This document shows, piece by piece, positions 14,985 through 24,116 of a DNA stretch of 64,000 nt. Below the pieces are notes generated by a model. That model did no database searches and was not told where the DNA came from. It saw nothing but the letters and a program-made list of their open reading frames with translations. The first letter of the stretch is position 1. Each line of letters starts with the position of its first letter. Origin of the DNA: Bryopsis sp. KO-2023 (taxonomy: Eukaryota; Chlorophyta; Ulvophyceae; Bryopsidales; Bryopsidaceae); NCBI GenBank assembly GCA_030272585.1, contig BSYQ01000011.1, forward strand, positions 1,054,001 through 1,118,000. The letters run 5' to 3'. Position numbers and translations under genes: made by a program.

Positions 14985-15849
14985 ATAGCTCCATGTGTTT
15001 TTTTTTAGAGGAAAAAAAAAACAAAACAAAAAGAAAAGAAAAGAAGATAACAAAAACATATTGTTTCTGGACTTATTCTATTTTTAGATTCAGGGAAGTC
15101 TCGCTTGCCAATAAATGTGGTTCAGACAAGGGGGCTGTTTTCCATATGTTGCTTTTTTAGTTTTTTTTTTCCCTTCTCCATCCGAAAGAAAAAAGGACGA
15201 GAAAATGCACCGCCGATCCTGACATCGCTGAAATTGAAAATGATGGAGGATATTTTGCTTTTTTTTTCTGGCATTTGTTTTTGATTAAATAGGAGTACAA
15301 CATGGCTACATAGCAGGTAGGGGGATTTTATCGTCGACTCTTATATGAAGGGAAAATTGGAACACTAAGAAACCAGATGTGGGGCTGACATTTTGGGGGA
15401 AAACGTGAGGAGTTGTTGGCGGAATTTGGGGGGGGGGGGGGGGGGACTTGAAACCAGTTTTTTTAAGGATTGACCTGCACTTTTCGGTAGCTGGGCAAGT
15501 TACAAGGAGTTTTTTGTTTTTTTCTTATTATTGTAAAGACTACATTCAATGTACCAAGCAGTTCTTTTGTTTGAAGGGAGGGGGGGGGGGGGGAGAGGCT
15601 GTTTTTTTCCAAAAAAAATACGTTTTTAAAGTGAAATGTTTCAGACAGTTTGCTTCTCGACAAGCGGATCGTGACCTTACATGACGGTCTTCTCATACAG
15701 ATGGTAGACATTTTATCCTTACCCCAAACTAACATCCAGTCAACCCATAAATATAAAAATGGGCACATTAACAACACGTTGGTGGCGGATTTTGAGGTAG
15801 TCATTGCAAGCGAATGCTCATGAATCAGGAATCAGTTTACACTCGAGTA
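14985..15849. other. Intergenic region with G-tracts
   Basis: No gene seen. It contains an 18-base G run (15428-15445) and a second broken G run near 15580-15594, then unique sequence up to the 120-bp duplicated segment. Confidence 0.5.
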
Positions 15850-15922
15850 GGCCGCTATGGTTGTACACCTGGGGCATGTTTCAAGTCTCAATCAATGAGC
15901 CATTCATGCGCACCATTCTCCC

Positions 15923-15927
15923 CGTAC
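15923..15927. repeat. Target-site duplication, left copy (CGTAC)
   Basis: CGTAC directly precedes the 5' LTR and recurs at 23696-23700 directly after the 3' LTR. In the intact duplicate the sequence is present once, which confirms a 5-bp duplication on insertion. Confidence 0.95.
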
Positions 15928-15937
15928 TGATACCAGC

Positions 15938-16006
15938 TGCTGACGTCTAGGGACGTCAGACGTCAAAGGCGTCATGCATCTGACGTCTGTGAAGCGTCAG
16001 ATGCAT
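15938..16006 (+). promoter_or_regulatory. Clustered TGACGTC/GACGTC sites with a 12-bp inverted repeat in the LTR
   Basis: Several CRE/bZIP-like half sites (TGACG/CGTCA) lie within 70 bp. Perfect 12-bp arms at 15974-15985 and 15995-16006 enclose a 9-base loop; TGACGTC and GACGTCA also face each other across 4 bases. In other LTR elements such U3 clusters act as enhancers bound by bZIP factors; here this is inference. Confidence 0.6.
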
Positions 16007-16109
16007 CCCCGGTGAATGACAGCATCCTCCCAAGGAGGTACTACTGAACTACAGCGAGGAAACCACCGCAAGAGCACAGAGTCAAGACAATGGTTCGATC
16101 AATCAGATT

Positions 16110-16144
16110 GGGACTTGCGAGACTGAGGTCCTGGGTTCGAGTCT
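16110..16144 (+). promoter_or_regulatory. tRNA-like hairpin plus B-box-like motif in the LTR
   Basis: A 7-bp stem (16110-16116 with 16126-16132, loop of 9) is followed by GGTTCGAGTCT (16134-16144), which fits the B-box/T-loop consensus. In copy B the stem has three substitutions yet still pairs fully. Confidence 0.5.
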
Positions 16145-16445
16145 GAGTGGGAACGTGCTTCGGTTTGGGCCTGTGTGTGAGTGTGTGAGTGAGTCAGGAG
16201 TAGAACTGGCGGCTGTGAGTCAGGGTAGTGGGAGTGTTACGGGTGGTTAGTCACCCTCGGGAAAGTCGAACTGGGAGTTGAAATGATGGGACGCTTGATG
16301 TAACCTTGCTTTTCAGTGATCTGTTTGTGTGACCCCGAGTCTGTGACCCGTGCGATTTTGTGTGACCGTTCCGCCGCCGCCTCACTCTTTCCCGAGATAG
16401 GAGACGTCGCTCGCGGACGTCAGTCCTCCCGAGCGATAACATTTT

Positions 16446-16457
16446 TGGTTTCGGAGC
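16446..16457 (+). other. Primer-binding site of copy A
   Basis: TGGTTTCGGAGC starts four bases after the LTR; TGG would pair with the CCA end of a tRNA. The same 12 bases occur after the LTR region of the other gypsy element (52674-52685). Confidence 0.75.
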
Positions 16458-16912
16458 CCGAAGGAACCGACTGGACTGGAGCTCTCCGCTGGTTTGACCA
16501 GCAGGTTTGTTCGAGGCGCTTAACGCCAGTCGTAAGGTCGTGGGAAAACGGAAAAAAAGGCAAACGCAGTGAACGGGAAAAAAGGAAAACGTGTGGTAGC
16601 AACGTTGGAAAAGAATCACACCCATAAAAAGAGAGAAAAGAGGGTGCCAACGTTCAGTCGTGTGACAGGACGTTTGGGAAAAAGGTTACCCTGTAACCTG
16701 CGTCGCTGTCAGCGAACTGTAGTACTCAGGTTCGAAGGGTTAGAGTCGGACGTGAAGGGGTATAGTAGTATTACGTATAGTAACTCTCACGGCAAGGGCA
16801 CGTGGGTTATCCGTTCACAGTTCGGCAAGGACAGGTCGTGGCGCGAAAGTCAACGGTCTACAGTTGACAGTAACCGTTGCCTGGAAAGTCAACTGAAAGT
16901 CAAGCGACCAGA

Positions 16913-19159
16913 ATGGCTCTGGTTCCGGTTGTTACGGAAAGCGACATGGTCGCGATAAGCGACGAAGTTATGGAAGGGTCAGAAGTGCAACCAATGGTGC
17001 ACCAGCAAATTCAGAATATACAGATCAATGGTTCTGATCACACTGAAATGCAAAGACAGATTGAGGTCTGGGGTGGAACAGTAACCAACCACCTCCAGCA
17101 ATCATTGACCTCCATGCAGAACCAGGTTCAACAAGTCCAGGTTGAACTCTATACACACAGAGAGCAAGCAGAGCTACATCAGTCAACTCTAAAGGAAGAG
17201 TTGCAGTCAGCCTTAGTGCACAGTTTGGAAGAACAGAGTCGAAAACTACAGCAGACTCAGGAGCTACATGCAAAGGACTTTTATCAAAGCCTCACTGCAA
17301 ATACAAACACTCAACTGAAGGACCTTGGTGAACAGTTGAGAAGCACAGGAAAAGAACATGCTGTAGGCATGGCTCAGTGGAAAAATAAGAACCAAACAGA
17401 GCTGGAACTATTCCAGAAGAAGCAGTTAGCTCTTCAGGAGCAACTGATGTTGGTTCAAAAGAAACAACAGGAAGATATTAATGCCCAATTATATGAAGTG
17501 TCTCAGCACATGCAAAGAATGCAAAAACAGCTGATGGAAGAGAGGGAGAGTATGACAAACACAATGACTAGCATACTACAAGGAGAATTGGACTCCTATC
17601 CTGCAGTCATTCAGAAAATGGTAGCTACAGCAGTGGATGAAACCACCACAGCTATTGAAGACAAGTATAACAATGCTGAAGGACAGAAAGCAGATCTAGA
17701 AGAGACTAGATGGGCTTTAACTGATCCAGACTATCAGAAAGCAGTTGATGGCTGGATGAAGGATGGAATTCTGAGAGCACCTATTCCTCCACAAGTGATG
17801 CAAGTGCATATGATGCAAGCAACACAAACAGTACAGAATACAGAGGAAGGAGAAACTGAGGGACAAACTCAGGATATCCCAACATCTGGTCAGCCACCAG
17901 TACAGCAAGTTATACCTGCCACAAGTACTGGAGCAGTACCTCCAGGACCCTCTTCTTTAGGTCTAATAGACCTCACTTCAGGACAACAACTGTCCATGGG
18001 TTTACCACCCCCTCTACTGCAACCACCAGCAGTAACTATAGCACCTCCAGTTACCTTTACTGTAGGCACTACCCCAGCACCATCAGGAATGGGAATTCGA
18101 CCACCAAATCCCTTTGAACAGTTAACAAGTCAAAGAGCATCCAGTGGTGGTGCACCTGGAGGAAATCCAGGGGATCCAAATGGATCAAATGGACCAAATG
18201 GCCCAGACAGACCAGGCATGCCTAGAGCATCTGGTTCTGGACATCCAGGGCCAGGGAATGGTGGTGATGGTGGTGGAGGTGATGGAGGAGGTCCCCCAGG
18301 AGGAGGACCACCTGATAGAGATCCTAGTGGTACATCAGGAGGTTCAGGACAAGGTCCTGATAGACCTTATAGTAAACAGATTAAGCTCACTCCCCCAGAG
18401 AAATTCACAGGAGATGAAAGGATGTCTGCAACAGAATGGATGCTAGGAATGAAGAGATGGTTGCAGAATCAACACATCTTAGAGAGAGACTGGTTATCCT
18501 GTTTTCAGTCACATCTCCAGGGAGATGCACTTAGCTGGTTAAACCTGATGGATATACAGATCATGAATCAGGAGAAAGCAGAGTATGCTAGCTGGCAAGA
18601 GTTCACTCAAGAACTAAGGAATGTTTTTGAGCCAGTCTCCCTAATAGAGACTGCCAGAAAACAGTTAAGAACTCTAAGGCAGACTGGAACTGCCTTAGGC
18701 TACATCAGACTCTTCAGAAAGCTGATGTTTAGACTCCCTAACCTACCTCAAGAAGAAAGGTATGCTGCCTTTGTGGATGGGCTAGCAGATAGGAATATGC
18801 AAGCACAGGTTATGACCCTGTGTGATGGGGATCTGGATAAGGCCATCCTCACAGTCCAAAGACTCTCTGCAACTATAGGCAGTAGAGGTGGCACTACTAG
18901 TAGCTTTAGAGGCAGAGGTAGAGGGAGGGGAAGATTTGGACAGAGAAATACACAAATGTCAGCAGTGATAGCTGCTGCAACATCACAACTGCCCCCTGCA
19001 GCAAATTCAGTTAAGGCTGTGCAGCAGAGAGGTCAGATGGGATCTAGGCCCTCAAGGGGAGGATCCTTTAAGTGTTTTCTATGTGGAAGCACAGAGCATG
19101 GGGTGAGACAGTGTCCCAAACTGTCCCAAGCTCAGAAAGCCCTGAAGAAGGGAAACTAA
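16913..19159 (+). CDS. gag: Gag polyprotein of copy A
   Basis: 748 residues from ATG 16913; the longer open frame upstream has only a non-ATG start. The N-terminal half is Gln/Glu-rich and predicted coiled coil. It is followed by a Pro/Thr/Gly-rich linker with a Gly-Asp-Pro-rich stretch, then a retrotransposon-gag capsid domain (around 'WLNLMDIQ...F..ELRNVFEP'), an Arg-Gly-rich RNA-binding stretch and one CCHC zinc knuckle (CFLCGSTEHGVRQC) near the end. Gag packages the RNA into virus-like particles. The frame ends immediately after the frameshift heptamer GGGAAAC. Confidence 0.95.
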   Translation: MALVPVVTESDMVAISDEVMEGSEVQPMVHQQIQNIQINGSDHTEMQRQIEVWGGTVTNHLQQSLTSMQNQVQQVQVELYTHREQAELHQSTLKEELQSALVHSLEEQSRKLQQTQELHAKDFYQSLTANTNTQLKDLGEQLRSTGKEHAVGMAQWKNKNQTELELFQKKQLALQEQLMLVQKKQQEDINAQLYEVSQHMQRMQKQLMEERESMTNTMTSILQGELDSYPAVIQKMVATAVDETTTAIEDKYNNAEGQKADLEETRWALTDPDYQKAVDGWMKDGILRAPIPPQVMQVHMMQATQTVQNTEEGETEGQTQDIPTSGQPPVQQVIPATSTGAVPPGPSSLGLIDLTSGQQLSMGLPPPLLQPPAVTIAPPVTFTVGTTPAPSGMGIRPPNPFEQLTSQRASSGGAPGGNPGDPNGSNGPNGPDRPGMPRASGSGHPGPGNGGDGGGGDGGGPPGGGPPDRDPSGTSGGSGQGPDRPYSKQIKLTPPEKFTGDERMSATEWMLGMKRWLQNQHILERDWLSCFQSHLQGDALSWLNLMDIQIMNQEKAEYASWQEFTQELRNVFEPVSLIETARKQLRTLRQTGTALGYIRLFRKLMFRLPNLPQEERYAAFVDGLADRNMQAQVMTLCDGDLDKAILTVQRLSATIGSRGGTTSSFRGRGRGRGRFGQRNTQMSAVIAAATSQLPPAANSVKAVQQRGQMGSRPSRGGSFKCFLCGSTEHGVRQCPKLSQAQKALKKGN

Positions 19160-22100
19160 AAGAGGAGGCTAGTGTTGGGTCAGCTAAGCCTCCAGATGAT
19201 ATTGAAATGAAAGAACCCACTACAAAAACACCAGCCTCACTAAATGATGGTGTTCAAGAGACACCTGTGGTTGCAGCCCCTATTGCAACAGAACAGGAAG
19301 CATACACACTGGATGGGGTCACTCCAGGAGTGTTAATTCAAAAGAAAAAGCAGTCTCAAAAGAGAGTGGATAAACAAACAGAGGCCACTGTGAGTTTACC
19401 CACTAGAGTGGAAGGAAATGTTGAGGGAAAGGAACCAGTTCAGACTGCAGTAGCTCAGGCTACAGCAGCATATAGAGGATATGAACTGGCAGGATTTATT
19501 GGTGCAAAGAAAGCTACAGCATACATTGATACAGGATCCACTGCTAATTATATTAGCATGGATGCAGTCAAGGAACTGGGACTGCAATACAAACCACAAG
19601 AAACTCCTGTTAAGTTTCTAGATGGTACAGAAAGGAAATCAGTGGGGAGATGTTATGGCATCCCATTTGTCTGTGGAAAGATCCAGCTCTCATTTGATGC
19701 TGATGTCTTTCCAGACAGTAATCACCCAATCCTGCTGGGATTGCCCTGGCTTATACACTACAATCCCAAAGTGGATTTTAAGTCAGGAATAATCACAGTC
19801 AACAAGGGCAAAAAGAGTGTAAAATTACCACTCTCAGTGATGCCTGAATATCAGCTCAAACCCACTGGAGCTACAGAACTTTCCTTTTGTTCTAGTGGCA
19901 GAATCAAAAGACAGATAGAAAAAGGGGAAATCAAACACATCATCATGGTGGTGATTAGGCCAGAGGATGAATCAAAGACTGGAGTAGAAACAAAAAATCC
20001 AAATCTACAGAAAATCCTGCAGGAGGATATGGATCCCAGGATTAAAGAAGTACTGACTCAGTACAGAAAAGTGTTTGCAAAGGATTTGCCTAAGGGTGTA
20101 CCTCCTGTCAGACTGGGTCATGAATTCAGGATTGATCTGGAGGAGGGTACAGAACCCATGTATAGACCCCTATACAAACTGTCTCCTCTTGAGTTAGATG
20201 AGGTTAAAAGACAGTTAGATTACCTGTTGGAGATGGATTTCATAGAACCATCACAGTCACCATTTGGGGCACCCATCCTGTTTGTCCCTAAGAAAGATGG
20301 AGGGCTCAGGATGTGCCTGGATTACAGATGGCTCAATAAGAAAACCATCAAAAATAGGTACCCTCTGCCCTTACCAGAGGAGATGATTGACAGGGTGCAT
20401 GGGGCTAAATATTTCACTAAGATTGACCTGAGATCAGGCTACTGGCAGATGCCTCTAAGGGAAGAGGACAGGCCTAAGACTGCCTTCAGAAGTAGATTTG
20501 GACACTATCAGTTCAAAGTGCTTTCTTTTGGACTTACTAATGCTCCAGCACAATATATGAACATGGTTAATGACATCTTCAAGGATATGCTGGATATCTT
20601 TGTGCTGATCTTCATTGATGATCTCTTAATCTATTCTAAGAGCATCTCTGAGCATGTAGAGCATTTAGCAGCAGTCTTAGCCAGGCTACAGAAGTATAGT
20701 CTGTTTGCCAAGGCCACCAAAAGTGAAATCTGTGTAAGGGAAACAGATTTCTGTGGATTTTGGTTGAGTGAAAAAGGGATCTCAGCAATGGATGTGAAAG
20801 TTAAGGCAATCAGGGATTGGAAGCCCTTAAAGACAGTTACAGATGTCAGGAGTTTTCTGGGGATGGTTTCCTTCTATAGAAGATTCATCCCAGACTTTGC
20901 AAAGATAGCAGGCCCTCTGCATGACTTAACTAAGAAGGATGTCATGTGGGAGTGGGGATCTGCTCAGGAACAGGCTTTTCAAACACTTAAAAATGCATTG
21001 ATGGGGAAACCAGTTCTGATCCATCCTAATCCAGTGAAAGATTACACTGTGATTAGTGATGCATCTGGGGAAGCAACTGGAGGAGTCCTCTGTCAGGATC
21101 ATGGCTCTGGATTACAGCCCATAGCCTTTTGCAGTAGAAGATTATCAAAGTCAGAACAGAACTACTCAGTCTATGAAAGGGAATTACTAGGGATAGCCTA
21201 CTGTTTGATGCAGTGGAGGCACTATTTAGAGGGCTGCCCAGGAGAAGTCACAGTCTTTACAGACCACCAGCCACTAACAAACTTTATGGATCAAAAAATG
21301 ATGTCAAGGCCTCAGGCCAGGTGGCTGAGAGCAGGACATTTCCTCAGCATCAAACCAAAGATTCAGTACATCCAGGGGAAATTGAATCTAGTGGCTGATG
21401 CACTATCAAGAAGTCTACCAGCAGAGAATCAAGTGAATGTAGTGAGCTCCTTACAACCTAGTATGGAGGAGATTACACTCTGGGAACAAGCAACACTAGC
21501 AGATGTTGAGATCAAGGACATCTACACTCAAATACTGGATGGGGAGAGAATTCCAGGCTATGGAATTAATGAATCAGGATTGTTGATTTATCAAACTCAA
21601 GATGGACTCATGAAGTTATGGGTACCTCAGGAACTGAGGATGAAAGTCCTTACAGAAGGACATGATAATCAAATCTCTGGACATCTGGGGATAGAGAGAA
21701 CTCTGGAGCTGATGTCCAGGAAATACTACTGGAATAATATGAAAAAGGATGTCCAGGAATATGTCAGGACATGTGAGGTTTGCCAGCAAATGAAGCCTGA
21801 GTTGAGAGCTCAGAAAGGCTTGCTGCAACCTATTCCAGTAGCTGATAGGAAATGGGATCAGATCACCACTGATCTAGTGACTGATTTACCCCCTGTGGAT
21901 GGGTTTGATTCAATTGCAGTGTTTGTTGATAGATTGACTAAGATGGTAAAGTTTATACCCTGCAGCAAAACAATAGATGCACCAGGGTATGCAAGGATAT
22001 TCTTTGATTACATCTTCAGGAATCATGGGATTCCCAGTGTGATAATCAGTGATAGAGATACTAGATTTGCTAGTAAATTTTGGCAGGAGCTAATGAGATG

Positions 22101-22926
22101 TGTGGGCACTAAAGTGAGAATGTCCACAGCCTTCCATCCTCAAACAGATGGACAAAGTGAAGTCAGCATTAGAACACTAGAAAATTTCCTTAGACCCTAT
22201 GTGGAAGAGCATCCAGAGACATGGATGCAGGGATTAGGGATGGCTGAATTTGCAGCCAATAATGCTGTCCACACATCTACAGGATACAGCCCCTTCTACT
22301 TAATGTATGGGGTACATCCTCAGCTGCCAGGAGATCTACTGGCTGGAAAAGCTCAAGCTGAAGCAGAATCAGTGCAAGAGATGATATCTCATATGCAGGA
22401 AGTCATCAATGATGCCAAAAACAGATATAAGACAGCTCAAGAGAAGATGAGGCAGCAAGCTAATAAGAAAAGGAGGGATGTACAGTTTCAAGTGGGAGAA
22501 AAGGTGTTGCTCTCCACAAAGACATTGAATTTAGCAGTCTTGAAACATATTCCAGTGAAAATCAGAAGAAGATATATTGGACCTTTTGTTATTGCTGCTG
22601 CAGTGGGATCTGTGGCATATAGATTGGTGTTACCAGATGGATGGAAATTACATCCTGTATTTCATGTATCAAAGTTGAGAAAACTTCAGGAAAGCTCTAA
22701 GTTTCCTAGGGAGGTAATGGCACCTCCAGCAGAATTAGATTCTGAGGGAGAAGAAGAATTTGAAGTTGAGGCTGTAGTAAGACATAAGTTTTCAGGAAGA
22801 AAAAGGAGATTTTTAGTAGTCTGGAAGGGGTATCCACTTAGTGAAGCAACATGGGAACCCCAAGACAATTTATTGAATGCATCAGAGATCCTGGCTGATT
22901 ATAAGAGGAGAGCTGGGATCAGGTAG
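19072..22926 (+). CDS. pol: Pol polyprotein of copy A (protease, RT, RNase H, integrase, chromodomain)
   Basis: An open frame in -1 relative to gag, overlapping its last 88 bases; it has no ATG near its start, so it is expected to be made by frameshifting at 19150-19156. Order by residue of the open frame: aspartic protease with DTGS at about 153; RT with 'DLRSGYWQ' and FIDD at about 514; RNase H; integrase with HHCC zinc finger (about 865-910) and D,D,E catalytic residues ('TTDLV', 'SDRDTRF', 'GQSEV'); GPF motif ('YIGPF'); and a C-terminal chromodomain (about 1218-1270; 'VVWKGYPLSEATWEP'). This is the chromovirus arrangement, in which the chromodomain may steer integration to marked chromatin. 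No stop or frameshift was seen within the frame. Confidence 0.96.
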   Translation: MFSMWKHRAWGETVSQTVPSSESPEEGKLKEEASVGSAKPPDDIEMKEPTTKTPASLNDGVQETPVVAAPIATEQEAYTLDGVTPGVLIQKKKQSQKRVDKQTEATVSLPTRVEGNVEGKEPVQTAVAQATAAYRGYELAGFIGAKKATAYIDTGSTANYISMDAVKELGLQYKPQETPVKFLDGTERKSVGRCYGIPFVCGKIQLSFDADVFPDSNHPILLGLPWLIHYNPKVDFKSGIITVNKGKKSVKLPLSVMPEYQLKPTGATELSFCSSGRIKRQIEKGEIKHIIMVVIRPEDESKTGVETKNPNLQKILQEDMDPRIKEVLTQYRKVFAKDLPKGVPPVRLGHEFRIDLEEGTEPMYRPLYKLSPLELDEVKRQLDYLLEMDFIEPSQSPFGAPILFVPKKDGGLRMCLDYRWLNKKTIKNRYPLPLPEEMIDRVHGAKYFTKIDLRSGYWQMPLREEDRPKTAFRSRFGHYQFKVLSFGLTNAPAQYMNMVNDIFKDMLDIFVLIFIDDLLIYSKSISEHVEHLAAVLARLQKYSLFAKATKSEICVRETDFCGFWLSEKGISAMDVKVKAIRDWKPLKTVTDVRSFLGMVSFYRRFIPDFAKIAGPLHDLTKKDVMWEWGSAQEQAFQTLKNALMGKPVLIHPNPVKDYTVISDASGEATGGVLCQDHGSGLQPIAFCSRRLSKSEQNYSVYERELLGIAYCLMQWRHYLEGCPGEVTVFTDHQPLTNFMDQKMMSRPQARWLRAGHFLSIKPKIQYIQGKLNLVADALSRSLPAENQVNVVSSLQPSMEEITLWEQATLADVEIKDIYTQILDGERIPGYGINESGLLIYQTQDGLMKLWVPQELRMKVLTEGHDNQISGHLGIERTLELMSRKYYWNNMKKDVQEYVRTCEVCQQMKPELRAQKGLLQPIPVADRKWDQITTDLVTDLPPVDGFDSIAVFVDRLTKMVKFIPCSKTIDAPGYARIFFDYIFRNHGIPSVIISDRDTRFASKFWQELMRCVGTKVRMSTAFHPQTDGQSEVSIRTLENFLRPYVEEHPETWMQGLGMAEFAANNAVHTSTGYSPFYLMYGVHPQLPGDLLAGKAQAEAESVQEMISHMQEVINDAKNRYKTAQEKMRQQANKKRRDVQFQVGEKVLLSTKTLNLAVLKHIPVKIRRRYIGPFVIAAAVGSVAYRLVLPDGWKLHPVFHVSKLRKLQESSKFPREVMAPPAELDSEGEEEFEVEAVVRHKFSGRKRRFLVVWKGYPLSEATWEPQDNLLNASEILADYKRRAGIR
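19150..19156 (+). promoter_or_regulatory. Programmed -1 frameshift heptamer GGGAAAC
   Basis: G GGA AAC is in the gag frame and directly followed by the gag stop TAA (19157-19159). Slipping back one base gives GGG AAA CTA AAA, exactly the pol frame. The same site is present in copy B at 63526-63532. X XXY YYZ is the standard -1 slippery form. Confidence 0.85.
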
Positions 22927-23167
22927 AAGTTAGATGCACTTTGATTCTGTGGCTGAAGGATCAGGAATCCCAGTGACTAGGGGATGGGTTGCATAAGGGC
23001 AGTGAAGTGTTTTCTAAACTTCTGTGGGTTAAGGATTTTATGGGGATCTAATTATCCTTTCAGAAGTGCAGGGAGCTTGGGATTTGCATCACCCTAGTTC
23101 AGAGTTACTTTTACAGAATCAGAAGGATGCATTTGATGGATACTTGGTGAGGGCACCAACTGCCCCC

Positions 23168-23181
23168 AGGGGGGAGGCAAT
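23168..23181 (+). other. Polypurine tract of copy A
   Basis: AGGGGGGAGGCAAT ends directly at the 3' LTR, the expected place for priming of plus-strand DNA. Confidence 0.75.
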
Positions 23182-23695
23182 TGATACCAGCTGCTGACGT
23201 CTAGGGACGTCAGACGTCAAAGGCGTCATGCATCTGACGTCTGTGAAGCGTCAGATGCATCCCCGGTGAATGACAGCATCCTCCCAAGGAGGTACTACTG
23301 AACTACAGCGAGGAAACCACCGCAAGAGCACAGAGTCAAGACAATGGTTCGATCAATCAGATTGGGACTTGCGAGACTGAGGTCCTGGGTTCGAGTCTGA
23401 GTGGGAACGTGCTTCGGTTTGGGCCTGTGTGTGAGTGTGTGAGTGAGTCAGGAGTAGAACTGGCGGCTGTGAGTCAGGGTAGTGGGAGTGTTACGGGTGG
23501 TTAGTCACCCTCGGGAAAGTCGAACTGGGAGTTGAAATGATGGGACGCTTGATGTAACCTTGCTTTTCAGTGATCTGTTTGTGTGACCCCGAGTCTGTGA
23601 CCCGTGCGATTTTGTGTGACCGTTCCGCCGCCGCCTCACTCTTTCCCGAGATAGGAGACGTCGCTCGCGGACGTCAGTCCTCCCGAGCGATAACA
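23182..23695 (+). repeat. 3' LTR of copy A
   Basis: 514 bp; I see no difference from the 5' LTR. Followed by the right target duplication CGTAC (23696-23700). Confidence 0.97.
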
Positions 23696-24116
23696 CGTAC
23701 CCATCCTCTCACTTTCCGCACCCCCCGCAGATTCAAACTGCAGGCCGCTATGGTTGTACACCTGGGGCATGTTTCAAGTCTCAATCAATGAGCCATTCAT
23801 GCGCACCATTCTCCCCGTACCCATCCTCTCACTTTCCGCACCACCCCCAGATTCAAACTGCATACCTCTCAAACTAGAATGCTGCTTCTTAAATGGATTG
23901 TTTGACCTTGGGAGAAAAACAAGATCTAGCCAGATTGTCAACAGCCCAGCCTCCAATTGATCAACTAATCATGATTTCACAAGGGAAAGATGTAAATTGT
24001 TCTACAAAAATGCTGCCGTTTCCACAGAACGTGCTGTAGATGTATTCTATGCTATCACTATAGAGACTGAAGAGCCCCTGAAACTGATCCTAATTCTTAA
24101 GCCCCCAGTTGCTTTC

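Larger units (their letters stand above)
15928..16441 (+). repeat. 5' LTR of copy A
   Basis: Begins TGATACCAGC and ends GATAACA. It contains repeated TGACGTC-type motifs, a 12-bp inverted repeat and a tRNA-like segment, listed separately. Confidence 0.97.
15928..23695 (+). mobile_element. Complete chromodomain Ty3/gypsy LTR retrotransposon (copy A)
   Basis: A 7768-bp element with 514-bp LTRs (TG...CA), a 5-bp target duplication, a primer-binding site, gag, pol and a polypurine tract. By eye I find no mismatch between the two LTRs, so insertion was recent. Both frames are open and all catalytic motifs are present, so it may be active. A second copy starts at 60304 with LTR and gag of identical length; its LTR differs at about 18 of 514 sites (roughly 3.5%). 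Confidence 0.97.
15850..23862 (+). repeat. 120-bp tandem duplication, first unit split by a retrotransposon
   Basis: One unit is 15850-15927 continued at 23701-23742; the other is intact at 23743-23862. After removing the element and one copy of its 5-bp target duplication, both units are 120 bp and differ at only a couple of positions. The duplication therefore predates the insertion. Confidence 0.85.

Noticed and set aside
16877-16912. Gag start at TTG 16877
   Set aside because: Eukaryotic start rules favour the ATG at 16913; the same holds for copy B (61289).
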